DNA from: Mucilaginibacter oryzae
GTDB lineage: Bacteria; Bacteroidota; Bacteroidia; Sphingobacteriales; Sphingobacteriaceae
Assembly (NCBI RefSeq): GCF_003148845.1
Contig: NZ_QGHA01000004.1
Location: 434,001-498,000 of the forward strand
Reading direction: 5' to 3'
DNA: 64,000 nt
How positions within the stretch are numbered: the first letter of the stretch is position 1; every line of letters starts with the position of its first letter. Of this stretch, positions 44,217 to 53,349 are shown piece by piece. The position numbers and the translations under genes were made by a program. Below the pieces are notes generated by a model. That model saw only the letters and a list, made by a program, of their open reading frames with translations. It did no database searches and was not told where the DNA came from.

Positions 44217-44310
44217 GGCACGCAAAGGAGCGGAGGCGCAAAGAAAAAACTAAGGCTTTGCTTCTAAACGCTTCACAAAAAACCTTTGCGCCTTAGCACC
44301 TTTTTGCGCC
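44217..44310. repeat. GGCGCAAAG-type inverted repeat after pabB
   Basis: GGCACGCAAAGGAGCGG then AGGCGCAAAG (44217-44243) against CTTTGCGCCTTAGCACC then TTTTTGCGCC (44284-44310). About 22 of 27 positions can pair. The gap 44195-44398 has no gene and no clear promoter. Confidence 0.65.
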
Positions 44311-44398
44311 AAAACATCTACAATACCCGTACAAAATCAGCAACTTTTATTATATTGAGCAGTAAAAACTTCAAACACCCGCTCATTTAATTATCAAT

Positions 44399-46354
44399 AT
44401 GTTAAAACCCCTACAAAACATTAAATTGATCATATTCGGCTTACTTACGTTATCTGCCGGAGTAACCTCAGCCCAAACAAAATACAACCCGGCCGATTTA
44501 TTTCCGGCCATTTCCTTACTCCCCCAGGGCAACGTATACCGCACAGCAACCGGCGAACCCGGCCCCGCCTATTGGCAAAACAAAGCCGATTATGTAATTG
44601 ATGTAGCGCTTGATGATAAAACTAAGGTAATAAGCGGAACGGCCACCATCACCTATACCAACAACAGCCCCAAAGCATTGTCGGCTCTGTGGTTACAGTT
44701 GGAGCAAAATGTGTTTAAAAAAAATTCGAGGGGGATTGAATCAAAGCTTTTTTTGTATAAAGACTCAACCAGCGAAACGCCGGACGGTGGTTACCAGATT
44801 GAAAATATCCGGCTTGCCGGTAAAAATGAAAACATACGGTATCATATCTACGATACCCGCATGCAGCTGGAACTGGCTGAGCCCTTAGCCAGTGGCCAGT
44901 CCATCAGCTTTAGCATCCGTTACAAATACAACTTCCCGGTAAATTATAAAAATGCCGACTTTTTAGTAAACCGCACCGATATCCTGCCCACCAAAAACGG
45001 CGAGATCTACGCTGTAGCCCAATGGTATCCCCGCCTGTGTGTACTGGACGATGTTGAAGGATGGAATACACTCCCTTACCTGGGCAATGGAGAATTTTAT
45101 TTAGAGTACGGTAATTTCGAGGTGAACATTACAGTGCCATCCGGAATGATTGTTGAAAGCTCGGGCGATTTATTAAACCCCGGCGAGGTGCTGACGCCAA
45201 TACAGCTTAAACGCTGGCAGCAAGCTAAACAAAGCGAAACACCTGTACAGATCCGCACGGCGGCAGAGGTAACCGATGCCAAATCGCGCCCGGCAAAACC
45301 ATTTTGCACCTGGAAATTTAAACTGGATAACGCCCGCGATTTTGCCTGGACAGCCTCCCGCTCATTTATTTGGGAAGCCGAAAGTTTTACCATCGCGGGC
45401 GGTAAAAGGGTAATGGGCAGCTCGGTTTTCCCGGTTGAATCGGACAAAGCCAAGAGCTGGAAGCGTTCATCAGCGTATGTTAAATTCACCTTGCAGCATT
45501 TTTCGGAGCAATGGTTTCCTTATCCCTACAACAAGGCGGTTAATGTGGCTTCTAACCTGGATGGCATGGAATACCCCGGCATGGTATTTTGCGCGGCGAA
45601 AGATACCGGTAACATGTACTGGGCCGTTGTAAACCACGAGTTAGGGCACACCTGGTTCCCGATGGTGGTTGGCAGTAATGAACGTAAATACGCGTGGATG
45701 GATGAGGGCTTTAATATGTTTATTGATATGATAGCCACCAAAAAATTTAACAAAGGTGAGTTTATCGGTTATGCCGAAATTGACAGTCCGCTGGATTCAT
45801 TATTTACAGAGAAGCTATTACCGATAGTTACCAGGCCTGATGCTTTGCCCGGCAACCAGGTTTATCCGCTGCAATATCAAAAAGTGGCCTATGCTTTAGG
45901 CCTGCTGCGCAACCATATTTTAGGTATTGAACGTTTTGACACGGCTTTCAGGAAATATATTCGCGATTGGGCTTACAAACACCCTACCCCCTGGGATTTT
46001 TTCAGGAGCATGGATAGCTCGGTTGGTGAAGACCTGACCTGGTTCTGGAAATCGATGTTTTTAAATAACTACCGTTTAGATCAAAAAATAACGAAGGTGG
46101 AAAACGCCGCGGGCAAACAACCCCGGATCACTATTGAAAATATCAACAAAGCAGCGATGCCGCTGGTGGTCGATCTTACCTATGCCGACGGTTCGGCAGA
46201 GCACCGCGAATTTCCGGTAGAGATTTGGGAATATACCGGCAGTTATACTTTTAGCGGTAATAAGAAAGCTGCGGTGAGCAAAGTGGAGGTAGATGCAGGC
46301 AAGGTTTATCCGGATGTGGATAGAGGGAATAATATATATGAGGCTGGGAAATAG
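44399..46354 (+). CDS. Exported M1-family zinc metallopeptidase
   Basis: 651 residues with a signal peptide ending T-S-A-Q (residues 23-26). The M1 active site is complete: H-E-L-G-H-T-W-F-P with a downstream third ligand Glu in W-M-D-E-G-F. The exopeptidase loop D-G-M-E-Y-P-G-M replaces G-A-M-E-N, which suggests endopeptidase or unusual specificity. It probably degrades peptides in the periplasm or at the cell surface. Monocistronic; a GC-rich hairpin follows. Confidence 0.93.
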   Translation: MLKPLQNIKLIIFGLLTLSAGVTSAQTKYNPADLFPAISLLPQGNVYRTATGEPGPAYWQNKADYVIDVALDDKTKVISGTATITYTNNSPKALSALWLQLEQNVFKKNSRGIESKLFLYKDSTSETPDGGYQIENIRLAGKNENIRYHIYDTRMQLELAEPLASGQSISFSIRYKYNFPVNYKNADFLVNRTDILPTKNGEIYAVAQWYPRLCVLDDVEGWNTLPYLGNGEFYLEYGNFEVNITVPSGMIVESSGDLLNPGEVLTPIQLKRWQQAKQSETPVQIRTAAEVTDAKSRPAKPFCTWKFKLDNARDFAWTASRSFIWEAESFTIAGGKRVMGSSVFPVESDKAKSWKRSSAYVKFTLQHFSEQWFPYPYNKAVNVASNLDGMEYPGMVFCAAKDTGNMYWAVVNHELGHTWFPMVVGSNERKYAWMDEGFNMFIDMIATKKFNKGEFIGYAEIDSPLDSLFTEKLLPIVTRPDALPGNQVYPLQYQKVAYALGLLRNHILGIERFDTAFRKYIRDWAYKHPTPWDFFRSMDSSVGEDLTWFWKSMFLNNYRLDQKITKVENAAGKQPRITIENINKAAMPLVVDLTYADGSAEHREFPVEIWEYTGSYTFSGNKKAAVSKVEVDAGKVYPDVDRGNNIYEAGK

Positions 46355-46374
46355 CTCAGCCCACAGCCGCCCCG

Positions 46375-46406
46375 AGCCGCCGCTCGGCTCCAGCCGAGCG
46401 GCGGCT
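46375..46406. terminator. GC-rich perfect hairpin between convergent genes
   Basis: AGCCGCCGCTCGGCT (46375-46389) and AGCCGAGCGGCGGCT (46392-46406) are perfectly complementary with a two-base loop. It lies between the M1 stop and the DUF2071 stop. It could be a terminator or a repeat; there is no T-run. Confidence 0.7.
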
Positions 46407-46410
46407 TCTA

Positions 46411-47154
46411 TTAATTCCTGACACTACCTTTCACCATAATCTTTTCCCCCATCCTCACCACAACCTCCGATCCCAGCGCAAAAAACGCGGAAACAGGTTC
46501 TTTCTCTAAATAAGGCTTAAATTCCCTGCCATACAAAGCGGTAACATCAGCGTCAAAAATATAATCGATTACAGCGCCGGTTTGCCATGTTACGTGCTCC
46601 ACCTGGTATTCCATCGTTTTGGTAGCACTCAGCGCGTTATATCCCCAGTAATGTTCTAAAATAAATTCTTCGGGGCTGCCGGGTTCAATGGCTTGTGGTT
46701 TATTGCTTACCGTCGCACCCAGTTTGTTCCAATGGCCGTTCAGCTTCCATTCGTATAAAAAACCGGTGTGGTTATCAGCAGCCGGGGTAACCGAGTGCCG
46801 CATTGGTAATGCCCGGTAATGTTCCCTGTAAAGATTATTGGCAATAAGCGCTATCATCGCTTTAGGCACTATCTCGCTTATAAACACAGCCCCCCGCTTC
46901 CACTCGGTACCGTTAAAATACCTAACGTAAAAACGGAGATTCACTTCTTCAAAATTCACATGCCATGGCCATTTAATCCCTACAACATTAGTATCCAGGA
47001 ACATGAAGCCAACCATGCTCACCAGGACCTTGCCTTCCCAAAAATCAAGCTCGGTGCCTGGAGGAATGTGCGGTTTCAGTATATCAGGATCAACCTCGTA
47101 ATTGAGCATTACCAGGTTTTTCCATTGCGCTTTTAAAAACTGCCTTTTAGCCAT
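46411..47154 (-). CDS. DUF2071 (YqjF-like) protein
   Basis: 247 residues from the ATG at 47154; a 12-codon extension would run into the preceding terminator. DUF2071 motifs: F-L-K-A-Q-W-K-N-L-V-M-L-N-Y-E-V-D-P, V-S-M-V-G-F-M-F, E-V-N-L-R-F-Y-V-R-Y and G-A-V-F-I-S-E-I-V-P. The fold is acetoacetate-decarboxylase-like; the reaction is unknown. Its start codon follows a terminator hairpin by only nine bases, so transcription must begin inside or through that hairpin. Confidence 0.9.
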   Translation of the reverse strand: MAKRQFLKAQWKNLVMLNYEVDPDILKPHIPPGTELDFWEGKVLVSMVGFMFLDTNVVGIKWPWHVNFEEVNLRFYVRYFNGTEWKRGAVFISEIVPKAMIALIANNLYREHYRALPMRHSVTPAADNHTGFLYEWKLNGHWNKLGATVSNKPQAIEPGSPEEFILEHYWGYNALSATKTMEYQVEHVTWQTGAVIDYIFDADVTALYGREFKPYLEKEPVSAFFALGSEVVVRMGEKIMVKGSVRN

Positions 47155-47163
47155 AAAAGTAAA

Positions 47164-47187
47164 AATCCCGCCTTTGCGGGGCGGGAT
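47164..47187 (-). terminator. Intrinsic terminator of the plsY-M48 unit
   Basis: Minus strand: GATCCCGCC, loop, GGCGGGAT, then TTTTTAC. Sits ten bases after the M48 peptidase stop and nine bases before the DUF2071 ATG. Confidence 0.8.
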
Positions 47188-47197
47188 CAAATATAAA

Positions 47198-47998
47198 TTA
47201 AGGTTTGTAATATTTCATAGCCTCAGGTATGAGGTTCTGGATATTGGCTATACGGGTAGCATCGGCCGGGTGGGTGCTTAAAAACTCGGGCGGGGCACCG
47301 CCTTTGTTTTGCGCCGCCATACGCTGCCAAAACGCGATGGCGTTATGCGGGTCATAACCGGCCATGGCCATAAAGGTTAACCCTAAACGGTCTGCTTCCG
47401 ACTCCTGGTTACGCGAGTACGCCAGTAACTTAAGTTGCGAGCCAACACCGTATAATGTGCTTATAGCAGTTTGGGTAGCCTGCGATTGCTGGCTTGTGGC
47501 AGCGCCTACCAATTGCCCGCCCCCCTGTACCAGCATCTCCTGCGAAATGCGCTCGGCCGAGTGCCTGGCGATGGCGTGACCAATTTCGTGTCCCATAACT
47601 ACAGCTAAATAAGCATCGGTATTGGCAACGGGCAGCAGGCCGCTATACACAGCTACTTTACCACCCGGCATGCACCAGGCATTAACCTCGCTGCTTTGAA
47701 TGAGGTTAAACTCCCAGGCAAAGTTGTACTGATTGCCGTAACCGTTGTCATTCAGGTATTTTTGGATGGCTGTGGCCAGCCTGTTACCGATAACTTTAAC
47801 GCGCTGTGCATCTGTACCGTTTGAAATTACCTTGGTTTTAGGATCGGACAGCAGTTGCTTGTAACTGGCGGCTGCCGATTGGTTTACCTCGGCATCGCCC
47901 ACAAGGCTTAGTTGTTTACGACCGGTTAATGGCACCGTGGAACACGAAAAAATGGTCATGACAGCAATCACAACCAAAGCAGGTTTAAATCTTTTCAT
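47198..47998 (-). CDS. M48-family zinc metallopeptidase, lipoprotein (LoiP/YggG-like)
   Basis: 266 residues. The lipobox I-F-S-C gives Cys19. Active site H-E-I-G-H-A-I-A-R-H-S, third ligand Glu in E-S-E-A-D-R-L-G, both intact. The P-L-T-G-R-K-Q-L-S-L-V start is typical of periplasmic YggG/LoiP proteins, which take part in outer membrane quality control. It begins seven bases after plsY and is co-transcribed with it. Confidence 0.92.
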   Translation of the reverse strand: MKRFKPALVVIAVMTIFSCSTVPLTGRKQLSLVGDAEVNQSAAASYKQLLSDPKTKVISNGTDAQRVKVIGNRLATAIQKYLNDNGYGNQYNFAWEFNLIQSSEVNAWCMPGGKVAVYSGLLPVANTDAYLAVVMGHEIGHAIARHSAERISQEMLVQGGGQLVGAATSQQSQATQTAISTLYGVGSQLKLLAYSRNQESEADRLGLTFMAMAGYDPHNAIAFWQRMAAQNKGGAPPEFLSTHPADATRIANIQNLIPEAMKYYKP

Positions 47999-48005
47999 AA
48001 ATGGA

Positions 48006-48659
48006 TCAGGCAGTAGTGGTTTTTTTCTTAAAAAAATTAACTTTCGATTCTTTGCCCCTTATTAGTCGCTCGATATTTTTTTGGTGGGTTACCAATACCA
48101 GTACGCAAATACACATGCCGTAGATTACTATAGCCCGTATAGGCGTTGGGAAAATAAAGGTAACGCCTATAGGATAAGTAAACGCCGCCGTGATTGAACT
48201 TAATGATACGTATTTAGAGACCAGTAACACCGTTATAAATACAAAAATACATAACAAGGCTGCATGAAAGTGTATAGCCAAAATCATTCCAAAAAGGGTA
48301 GCTACGCCTTTGCCACCCCTAAAACCGGCAAAAATCGGGAACAAATGGCCCATAACTGCGGCAATTCCGAGGGCCAGTTCATAATTAGTATAGGCTACCG
48401 AGTTGATAGGCCCGGTGGCCGAAACACCAATAAAATACGCGAAGTTGGTGGCAGCCCAGCCTTTAAAAATATCAAGCAACATAACCGGAATCCCGGCTTT
48501 TTTGCCCAACACCCTGAAAGTGTTGGTAGCACCGGCGTTACCGCTCCCGTATTCACGTACATCTACGTTATAAAAAGCCATACCTATCCAAACAGCTGTG
48601 GGTATCGAGCCGCATAGATAAGCCATTATGAGTGCTGTAACAGAGTAAACGGTTATCAT
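48006..48659 (-). CDS. plsY: Glycerol-3-phosphate acyltransferase PlsY
   Basis: 217 residues with about five membrane segments. PlsY motifs: G-S-I-P-T-A-V-W near 17-24, G-S-G-N-A-G-A-T-N near 38-46, F-A-G-F-R-G-G-K-G-V-A-T in the middle. It transfers an acyl group from acyl-phosphate to glycerol-3-phosphate in the inner membrane, the first step of phospholipid synthesis. Confidence 0.95.
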   Translation of the reverse strand: MITVYSVTALIMAYLCGSIPTAVWIGMAFYNVDVREYGSGNAGATNTFRVLGKKAGIPVMLLDIFKGWAATNFAYFIGVSATGPINSVAYTNYELALGIAAVMGHLFPIFAGFRGGKGVATLFGMILAIHFHAALLCIFVFITVLLVSKYVSLSSITAAFTYPIGVTFIFPTPIRAIVIYGMCICVLVLVTHQKNIERLIRGKESKVNFFKKKTTTA

Positions 48660-48764
48660 TCTGCTGCAATATTACAAAATTGAAGCGGTAATAGCGCTTT
48701 AATCACGGCGCTTTTGCTACTAAACTTTGTGTAAATAAATGTTATCGGATTTTTTCTTCCCGCG

Positions 48765-49610
48765 TTATTTTACCGCCTTTAAGCTAAGGTCGAGGCTCTT
48801 AACCGAATGCGTTAAAGCACCTACTGAGATGTAATCAACCCCGCATTTGGCATACTCGCTAATATTATCGATAGTAATGCCGCCCGATGCTTCGGTAACA
48901 TAACTACCGTTAACTAATTTAACCGCGGTCCGCAGATCATCAAAGTTAAAGTTATCTAACAAAATGCGGTTTACGCCACCTGTTTCCAGTACCTGCCGCA
49001 ACTCATCAATATTACGTACCTCTATCTCGATGGCTAATTGCTTGTTGTTTTCTTTAAGATAATGGTTAGCGCTTTCTATAGCCTGCCTGATCCCGCCCGC
49101 GTAATCAACGTGGTTATCTTTAATCAGGATCATATCGTACAAACCAAACCTGTGGTTAACGCCGCCGCCAATGCGTACGGCCCATTTTTCAAGATAACGC
49201 AGCCCTGGCGTTGTTTTACGGGTATCTAAAACATGGGTACCGGTATCCTTCAGCAGCTCAACAATCTCACGTGTTTTTGTAGCAATTCCCGACATGCGCT
49301 GCATACAATTCAGTACCAAACGCTCGGCAGTTAATATATTGCGCGAACTGCCTTCTACCTCAAAAGCTACGTCGCCATACTTTACCGTGGCCCCATCGTT
49401 TATAAAAACAGTAAGCTTCAGGTTAGGATCAACAATATGAAAAATTTCAGCAGCCAGTTCAACACCGGCCAGTACACCTTCGTCTTTAACTAAAAGTTTT
49501 GCCTTACCGGTAGCACCTGCAGGTATGGTTGACAGGGATGTATGGTCGCCATCGCCTACATCCTCTGCCAGGGTATACTTTATAAATTGGTGTATAAGTT
49601 CTTTATCCAA
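48765..49610 (-). CDS. nadC: Nicotinate-nucleotide pyrophosphorylase (carboxylating)
   Basis: 281 residues from a TTG start at 49610. No ATG is available near the N-terminus, and the -7 box at 49629-49636 excludes the more distal TTG at 49640. Family motifs: L-A-E-D-V-G-D-G-D-H-T, L-V-L-N-C-M-Q-R-M-S-G-I-A-T, D-T-R-K-T-T-P-G-L-R, H-R-F-G-L-Y-D-M-I-L-I-K-D-N-H. It converts quinolinate and PRPP to nicotinate mononucleotide in NAD synthesis. Confidence 0.94.
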   Translation of the reverse strand: MDKELIHQFIKYTLAEDVGDGDHTSLSTIPAGATGKAKLLVKDEGVLAGVELAAEIFHIVDPNLKLTVFINDGATVKYGDVAFEVEGSSRNILTAERLVLNCMQRMSGIATKTREIVELLKDTGTHVLDTRKTTPGLRYLEKWAVRIGGGVNHRFGLYDMILIKDNHVDYAGGIRQAIESANHYLKENNKQLAIEIEVRNIDELRQVLETGGVNRILLDNFNFDDLRTAVKLVNGSYVTEASGGITIDNISEYAKCGVDYISVGALTHSVKSLDLSLKAVK

Positions 49611-49628
49611 GTGTGTTACTATTTGGGG

Positions 49629-49636
49629 CAAAAGTA
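49629..49636 (-). promoter_or_regulatory. Candidate -7 box (TACTTTTG) of nadC
   Basis: Minus-strand TACTTTTG, 18 bases before the TTG chosen as the nadC start. Confidence 0.5.
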
Positions 49637-49640
49637 ACAA

Positions 49641-49772
49641 TTTTTGAGTTCATAGATAATGGTTCATAGTTCATGGCCAAAACACAGGTTCGGTAGTTGA
49701 GCAAAAAGAGCAAAATGAACTATAAACATTCGGCTATGAACTATGATCCATGAACCATGAACTATCAAAAAC
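49641..49772. repeat. GTTCATAGTTCATGG-type inverted repeat between nadC and the DUF4783 gene
   Basis: TTTTTGAGTTCATAGATAAT with GGTTCATAGTTCATGG (49641-49676) faces the arm 49736-49772, which reads back as TGAGTTTTTGATAGTTCATG. It ends exactly at the DUF4783 stop. A related half-unit (GATGGTTCATGGATC) lies at about 9626-9642 upstream of yebC. Confidence 0.6.
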
Positions 49773-50156
49773 TCACTTCACTTTCTCATCCTCTATTTTC
49801 AGCTCAACCACACTGTTATCCTTAAGGGTAATGGCTACCCGGAATTCGCCGTTATCTGTATTTAACAAATACACACCAAAATGATAGTTACCGCCTGAGT
49901 TTACCTTATGCAACGATTTGATGCTTTTGGGTTTATTTTTTGCCAGAAATTTATCGAGGATAACAGTAGCCTGGGTTTGCGAATAGGTATTCTCATTATC
50001 CATAATGGTAATTTCGATACTGGGCGCAAGTAGTTTGGATAACTCTTTGGTATTACCGGCTTTAAGCAAATTGGCCACATTATCTATCCCGTCGGCCATG
50101 GTGGCAAGCGGAAGCATTAACAGTAAAATAACTGAGGGCAAGTATAATAGTTTCAT
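49773..50156 (-). CDS. DUF4783 exported protein
   Basis: 127 residues with a signal peptide ending at about T-M-A-D (residues 19-22). The mature NTF2-like domain has L-L-K-A-G-N-T-K-E-L-S-K-L-L-A-P-S-I-E-I-T and F-L-A-K-N-K-P-K-S. DUF4783 proteins are small periplasmic proteins of unknown role in Bacteroidota, usually next to nadC and plsY, as here. Confidence 0.9.
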   Translation of the reverse strand: MKLLYLPSVILLLMLPLATMADGIDNVANLLKAGNTKELSKLLAPSIEITIMDNENTYSQTQATVILDKFLAKNKPKSIKSLHKVNSGGNYHFGVYLLNTDNGEFRVAITLKDNSVVELKIEDEKVK

Positions 50157-50280
50157 AAGGTGATAAAGTTACAAAGAGATACCATGTTTAAATTGGTTTT
50201 TGAAAGATTTTTCAAAATTATATTAAATATAAAACGGCAATACTTTATGCTTATTTTGCAATGATCTATAAATAAAAAAA

Positions 50281-50314
50281 TTGTACCTAAAGTATTGCCA
50301 TGCGGTTATATTTG
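50281..50314 (+). promoter_or_regulatory. Promoter of gpmI, leaderless arrangement
   Basis: TTG (50281-50283), 23-base spacer, TATATTTG (50307-50314), then CATT and the GTG start codon. The transcription start should coincide with the GTG. Confidence 0.65.
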
Positions 50315-50318
50315 CATT

Positions 50319-51842
50319 GTGGAAAACAAGAAAAAACTCGCATTAATTATACTTGATGGCTGGGGTTACGGCCGCAACGATCAATCAAACGCTATCATTG
50401 CTGCAAAAACGCCGTTTTTTGACAGCCTGATTCAGCAATATCCAAATTCAAAGCTCGAAGCATCGGGTACCGCGGTAGGTTTACCGGCCGGGCAGATGGG
50501 CAACTCCGAAGTTGGGCATATGAACCTTGGTGCAGGCCGGGTGGTTTACCAGGAACTTGGCCGCATCCATAAAGCGGTTGACGATAACGAACTGCCAACC
50601 ATCCCCGTTTTGAAAGACGCTTTTGAATACGCCAAACAAAACAATAAAAACGTTCATTTCATCGGCCTTGTATCTGATGGCGGGGTTCACTCACACATCA
50701 GGCACGTAAAAGGCCTTTGCGATGCAGCTAAACAGCTGGAAGTACCCAACGTGTACATTCACGCTTTTTTAGATGGCCGTGACACCGACCCAAAATCGGG
50801 CCTGGGTTTTATTACCGATCTGGAAGAACACATTGCAGGTACCAACGCCAAAATTGCTTCGGCCATTGGCAGGTATTACGCGATGGACCGCGATAACCGC
50901 TGGGAACGTGTTAAATTAGCTTACGACCTGATGGTTAACGGCATTGGCACGCCTGCCGAAAAAATTACCGACCTCATTAAACACTCCTACCTGGAAGAAG
51001 TTACAGACGAATTTGTAAAACCGATTGTAGCTATTGACGGTGAAGGCAAACCACTTGCTGTTATTGCCGAAGGTGATGTAGTGATCTGTTTCAACTTCCG
51101 TACAGACAGGGGCCGCGAAATCAGCCTGGCTTTAACCCAGAAATCATTCCCTGAGTATAACATGCATCCGCTCAATATCCGTTACATCACCATGACCCCA
51201 TATGATGAAACGTTTAAAAACGTGCAGATTGTGTTTAACAAGGAAGACCTGACCAAAACCCTTGGCGAGATTTTGCAGAACGCGGGCAAAAGCCAGATCA
51301 GGATTGCCGAAACTGAAAAATATCCGCATGTAACCTTCTTCTTTTCGGGTGGCCGCGAAAGAGAATTTGTTAATGAAAAACGCCTGCTGGTGCCGTCGCC
51401 TAAAGTGGCTACTTATGATCTGCAACCGGAAATGAGTGCAGCCGGTATAAGGGATGCCATCATTCCTGAACTGGAAGCCGGCTGGCCGGATTTTGTATGC
51501 CTTAACTTTGCCAATACCGATATGGTTGGTCACACCGGCGTATTCAGCGCGGTAGTGAAGGCTGCCGAAACTGCCGATAGCTGCACCCAGGCGGTTGTTG
51601 AAGCAGGTTTGGCTAATGGCTACTCGTTCATTATCCTGGCCGACCATGGTAATGCCGATTACATGATCAATGAAGATGGCTCACCCAACACAGCGCATAC
51701 CACTAACCTGGTGCCATGTATTGTGATTGATAAAGATGTGAAAGAAGTGAAAGATGGTAAACTGGGCGATGTTGCACCTACTATACTAAGCATATTAGGC
51801 GTAGAGATTCCTGCCGAAATGACTGGCAATGTATTGGTTTAA
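50319..51842 (+). CDS. gpmI: 2,3-bisphosphoglycerate-independent phosphoglycerate mutase
   Basis: 507 residues from a GTG start. The nucleophile Ser is in G-Q-M-G-N-S-E-V-G-H near residue 65, metal ligands in L-D-G-W-G near 12-16, D-G-R-D-T-D-P, and A-N-T-D-M-V-G-H-T and A-D-H-G-N-A-D near the C-terminus. It interconverts 3- and 2-phosphoglycerate in glycolysis with manganese. The end overlaps the next gene by 14 bases, and its terminator lies inside that next gene. Confidence 0.96.
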   Translation: MENKKKLALIILDGWGYGRNDQSNAIIAAKTPFFDSLIQQYPNSKLEASGTAVGLPAGQMGNSEVGHMNLGAGRVVYQELGRIHKAVDDNELPTIPVLKDAFEYAKQNNKNVHFIGLVSDGGVHSHIRHVKGLCDAAKQLEVPNVYIHAFLDGRDTDPKSGLGFITDLEEHIAGTNAKIASAIGRYYAMDRDNRWERVKLAYDLMVNGIGTPAEKITDLIKHSYLEEVTDEFVKPIVAIDGEGKPLAVIAEGDVVICFNFRTDRGREISLALTQKSFPEYNMHPLNIRYITMTPYDETFKNVQIVFNKEDLTKTLGEILQNAGKSQIRIAETEKYPHVTFFFSGGREREFVNEKRLLVPSPKVATYDLQPEMSAAGIRDAIIPELEAGWPDFVCLNFANTDMVGHTGVFSAVVKAAETADSCTQAVVEAGLANGYSFIILADHGNADYMINEDGSPNTAHTTNLVPCIVIDKDVKEVKDGKLGDVAPTILSILGVEIPAEMTGNVLV

Positions 51843-52395
51843 CCTCAAAAATATAAGGAAAGCCGCCCTATGGGGCGGCTTTTTGCTGTTGGTAACATTT
51901 GTATTTTCGTGCAGGCCCGATAACAGGCAAAGCGGCGCGAAGTTGGTTTATTTTGACCTGAAAGCATTTTTCCGGGCGGATTCGGCCCGGTTAGCAAGCG
52001 TTAATCCTGCAGTCATAAAAACAGTTACCCATAACGGGGTTACCGAAGCCAAAACTGTACATATAGGTAACTGGAGCCAGGAGCTGAACCTTTTTATCCA
52101 ATCAGACATTAACCGCCCTGCCTGGAAAAACAGTTACTTGGTAAGCGCGGGCGATAGCGCCATCATTTACAGCGCACGAACACCCGAATTAAAAACCCGC
52201 CGTATTATCATCAAAAAAATTGGTGAAAAGGTACAATGGATCCTGATTTACAATCACACTAAAAATCTGTTGTATGAAACCAATGAAAAGCTGAGCTATT
52301 TTCCCGATTCATTGTACCGGATTGAAAAATCGCAGCACGTAAAGCTAATGGGACGCAACGACTATAAGGTACAGGGAACTTTGCCGAAGAGGTAA
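51829..52395 (+). CDS. Unrecognised lipoprotein overlapping the gpmI end
   Basis: 188 residues. The ATG lies inside gpmI (14-base overlap in another frame). The signal peptide ends in the lipobox F-V-F-S-C (Cys28). The mature protein has Y-F-D-L-K-A-F-F-R-A-D-S near the start and a beta-rich middle; I do not recognise a family. The signal peptide is encoded by a sequence that forms a strong terminator hairpin (51859-51884), so its expression should depend on read-through. Confidence 0.72.
   Translation: MYWFNLKNIRKAALWGGFLLLVTFVFSCRPDNRQSGAKLVYFDLKAFFRADSARLASVNPAVIKTVTHNGVTEAKTVHIGNWSQELNLFIQSDINRPAWKNSYLVSAGDSAIIYSARTPELKTRRIIIKKIGEKVQWILIYNHTKNLLYETNEKLSYFPDSLYRIEKSQHVKLMGRNDYKVQGTLPKR
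51859..51884 (+). terminator. Terminator-type hairpin within the lipoprotein signal-peptide codons
   Basis: AAAGCCGCCC / GGGCGGCTTT with a four-base loop and five T. It begins 17 bases after the gpmI stop and lies at codons 11-18 of the downstream lipoprotein. Confidence 0.8.
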
Positions 52396-52473
52396 GTTAA
52401 TATTCCATTAAAGCTATATCATTAATAAATCAACCAGTTTATTTACATAAACTTTTTTTATTCGTGCTCATTT

Positions 52474-52977
52474 TTATTTATTTAAGGTTAACAATAGCTC
52501 GTCGAGTTTTTGGAGCGTAGCCATCATGCCCTGCTCCATACCCATCTGTATAACCGTTTCCAGATCAGACAGCGATTTATAGGTTACGATGGTTTCAACC
52601 AGGGTGTTTTCATCCTTGCCGGTAAAGCTTACCAGCCATTCGGCGCGGGGCAATGCTTCGTTTATTTCACCTTCGGCATTGCTAAAAGCGTCTAAAGCGG
52701 TGTAATAATCAATCGGCCTGATCTTAACATACTCGGTAAGGCCCCAGTATTCGGTACCGTTTGGTTCAACCATGGCATAGTGCCAGTGCCCACCCTCGCT
52801 AAAATCCATCGATTTTGTTTTGGTAGTTAACGGTTTGGGGGCAAACCATTGGTTAAGCAACCGGCTTTGGGTGTAGCAATCCCAAACCAGTTGTCTGCCT
52901 GCCATAAACTCACGCCTGATGGTAAGTGTATTGTTTTGTTTGTCGGCCAAAAAATCAAACTGCAAATGGTGTTTCAT
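52474..52977 (-). CDS. SRPBCC/AHSA1-family protein
   Basis: 167 residues. START-like fold motifs: L-T-I-R-R-E-F-M-A-G-R-Q-L-V-W-D-C-Y-T, L-L-N-Q-W-F-A-P-K-P and M-G-M-E-Q-G-M-M-A-T-L-Q-K-L-D. Such proteins bind hydrophobic ligands; many are paired with an ArsR regulator, exactly as here, with a one-base TAATG overlap. Ligand unknown. Confidence 0.92.
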   Translation of the reverse strand: MKHHLQFDFLADKQNNTLTIRREFMAGRQLVWDCYTQSRLLNQWFAPKPLTTKTKSMDFSEGGHWHYAMVEPNGTEYWGLTEYVKIRPIDYYTALDAFSNAEGEINEALPRAEWLVSFTGKDENTLVETIVTYKSLSDLETVIQMGMEQGMMATLQKLDELLLTLNK

Positions 52978-53294
52978 TATTGTTGTTTTTTTAGGTTAGA
53001 TAAAAGTTCGTCGAGCTGCGAAAAGCGGGTTTCCCAAATTTTGCGGAACTGCTCCAGCCATTTATCTATCTCTTTCATTTTGTCAATCTCCAGCTGGTAA
53101 TAAATTTCCCGTCCCTGGTGTTCCTGCTTTAGCAACCTGCATTCGGTTAATATCTTCAGGTGTTTTGAAATGGCCTGCCGGGTGGTGTCAAAATGCTCTG
53201 CAATGGCATTGGGTGTCATGGCCTGTAGGGCAATAAGGGCTATAATGGCCCTACGGGTTGGATCGGATATGGCCTGAAAAATATCTCGTCTCAT
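52977..53294 (-). CDS. ArsR/SmtB-family regulator paired with the SRPBCC gene
   Basis: 105 residues. Winged helix with [28 protein letters not shown] and a wing [13 protein letters not shown]. The Cys metal motif of classic ArsR is missing, so it is of the non-metal subgroup that pairs with AHSA1-like genes. It probably represses the two-gene unit and perhaps the DoxX gene. Confidence 0.93.
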   Translation of the reverse strand: MRRDIFQAISDPTRRAIIALIALQAMTPNAIAEHFDTTRQAISKHLKILTECRLLKQEHQGREIYYQLEIDKMKEIDKWLEQFRKIWETRFSQLDELLSNLKKQQ

Positions 53295-53349
53295 TAAATC
53301 TTTAGTTGTGCAAACCGCCGACCGGCAAAATCAAAAGTTATAAATTATA

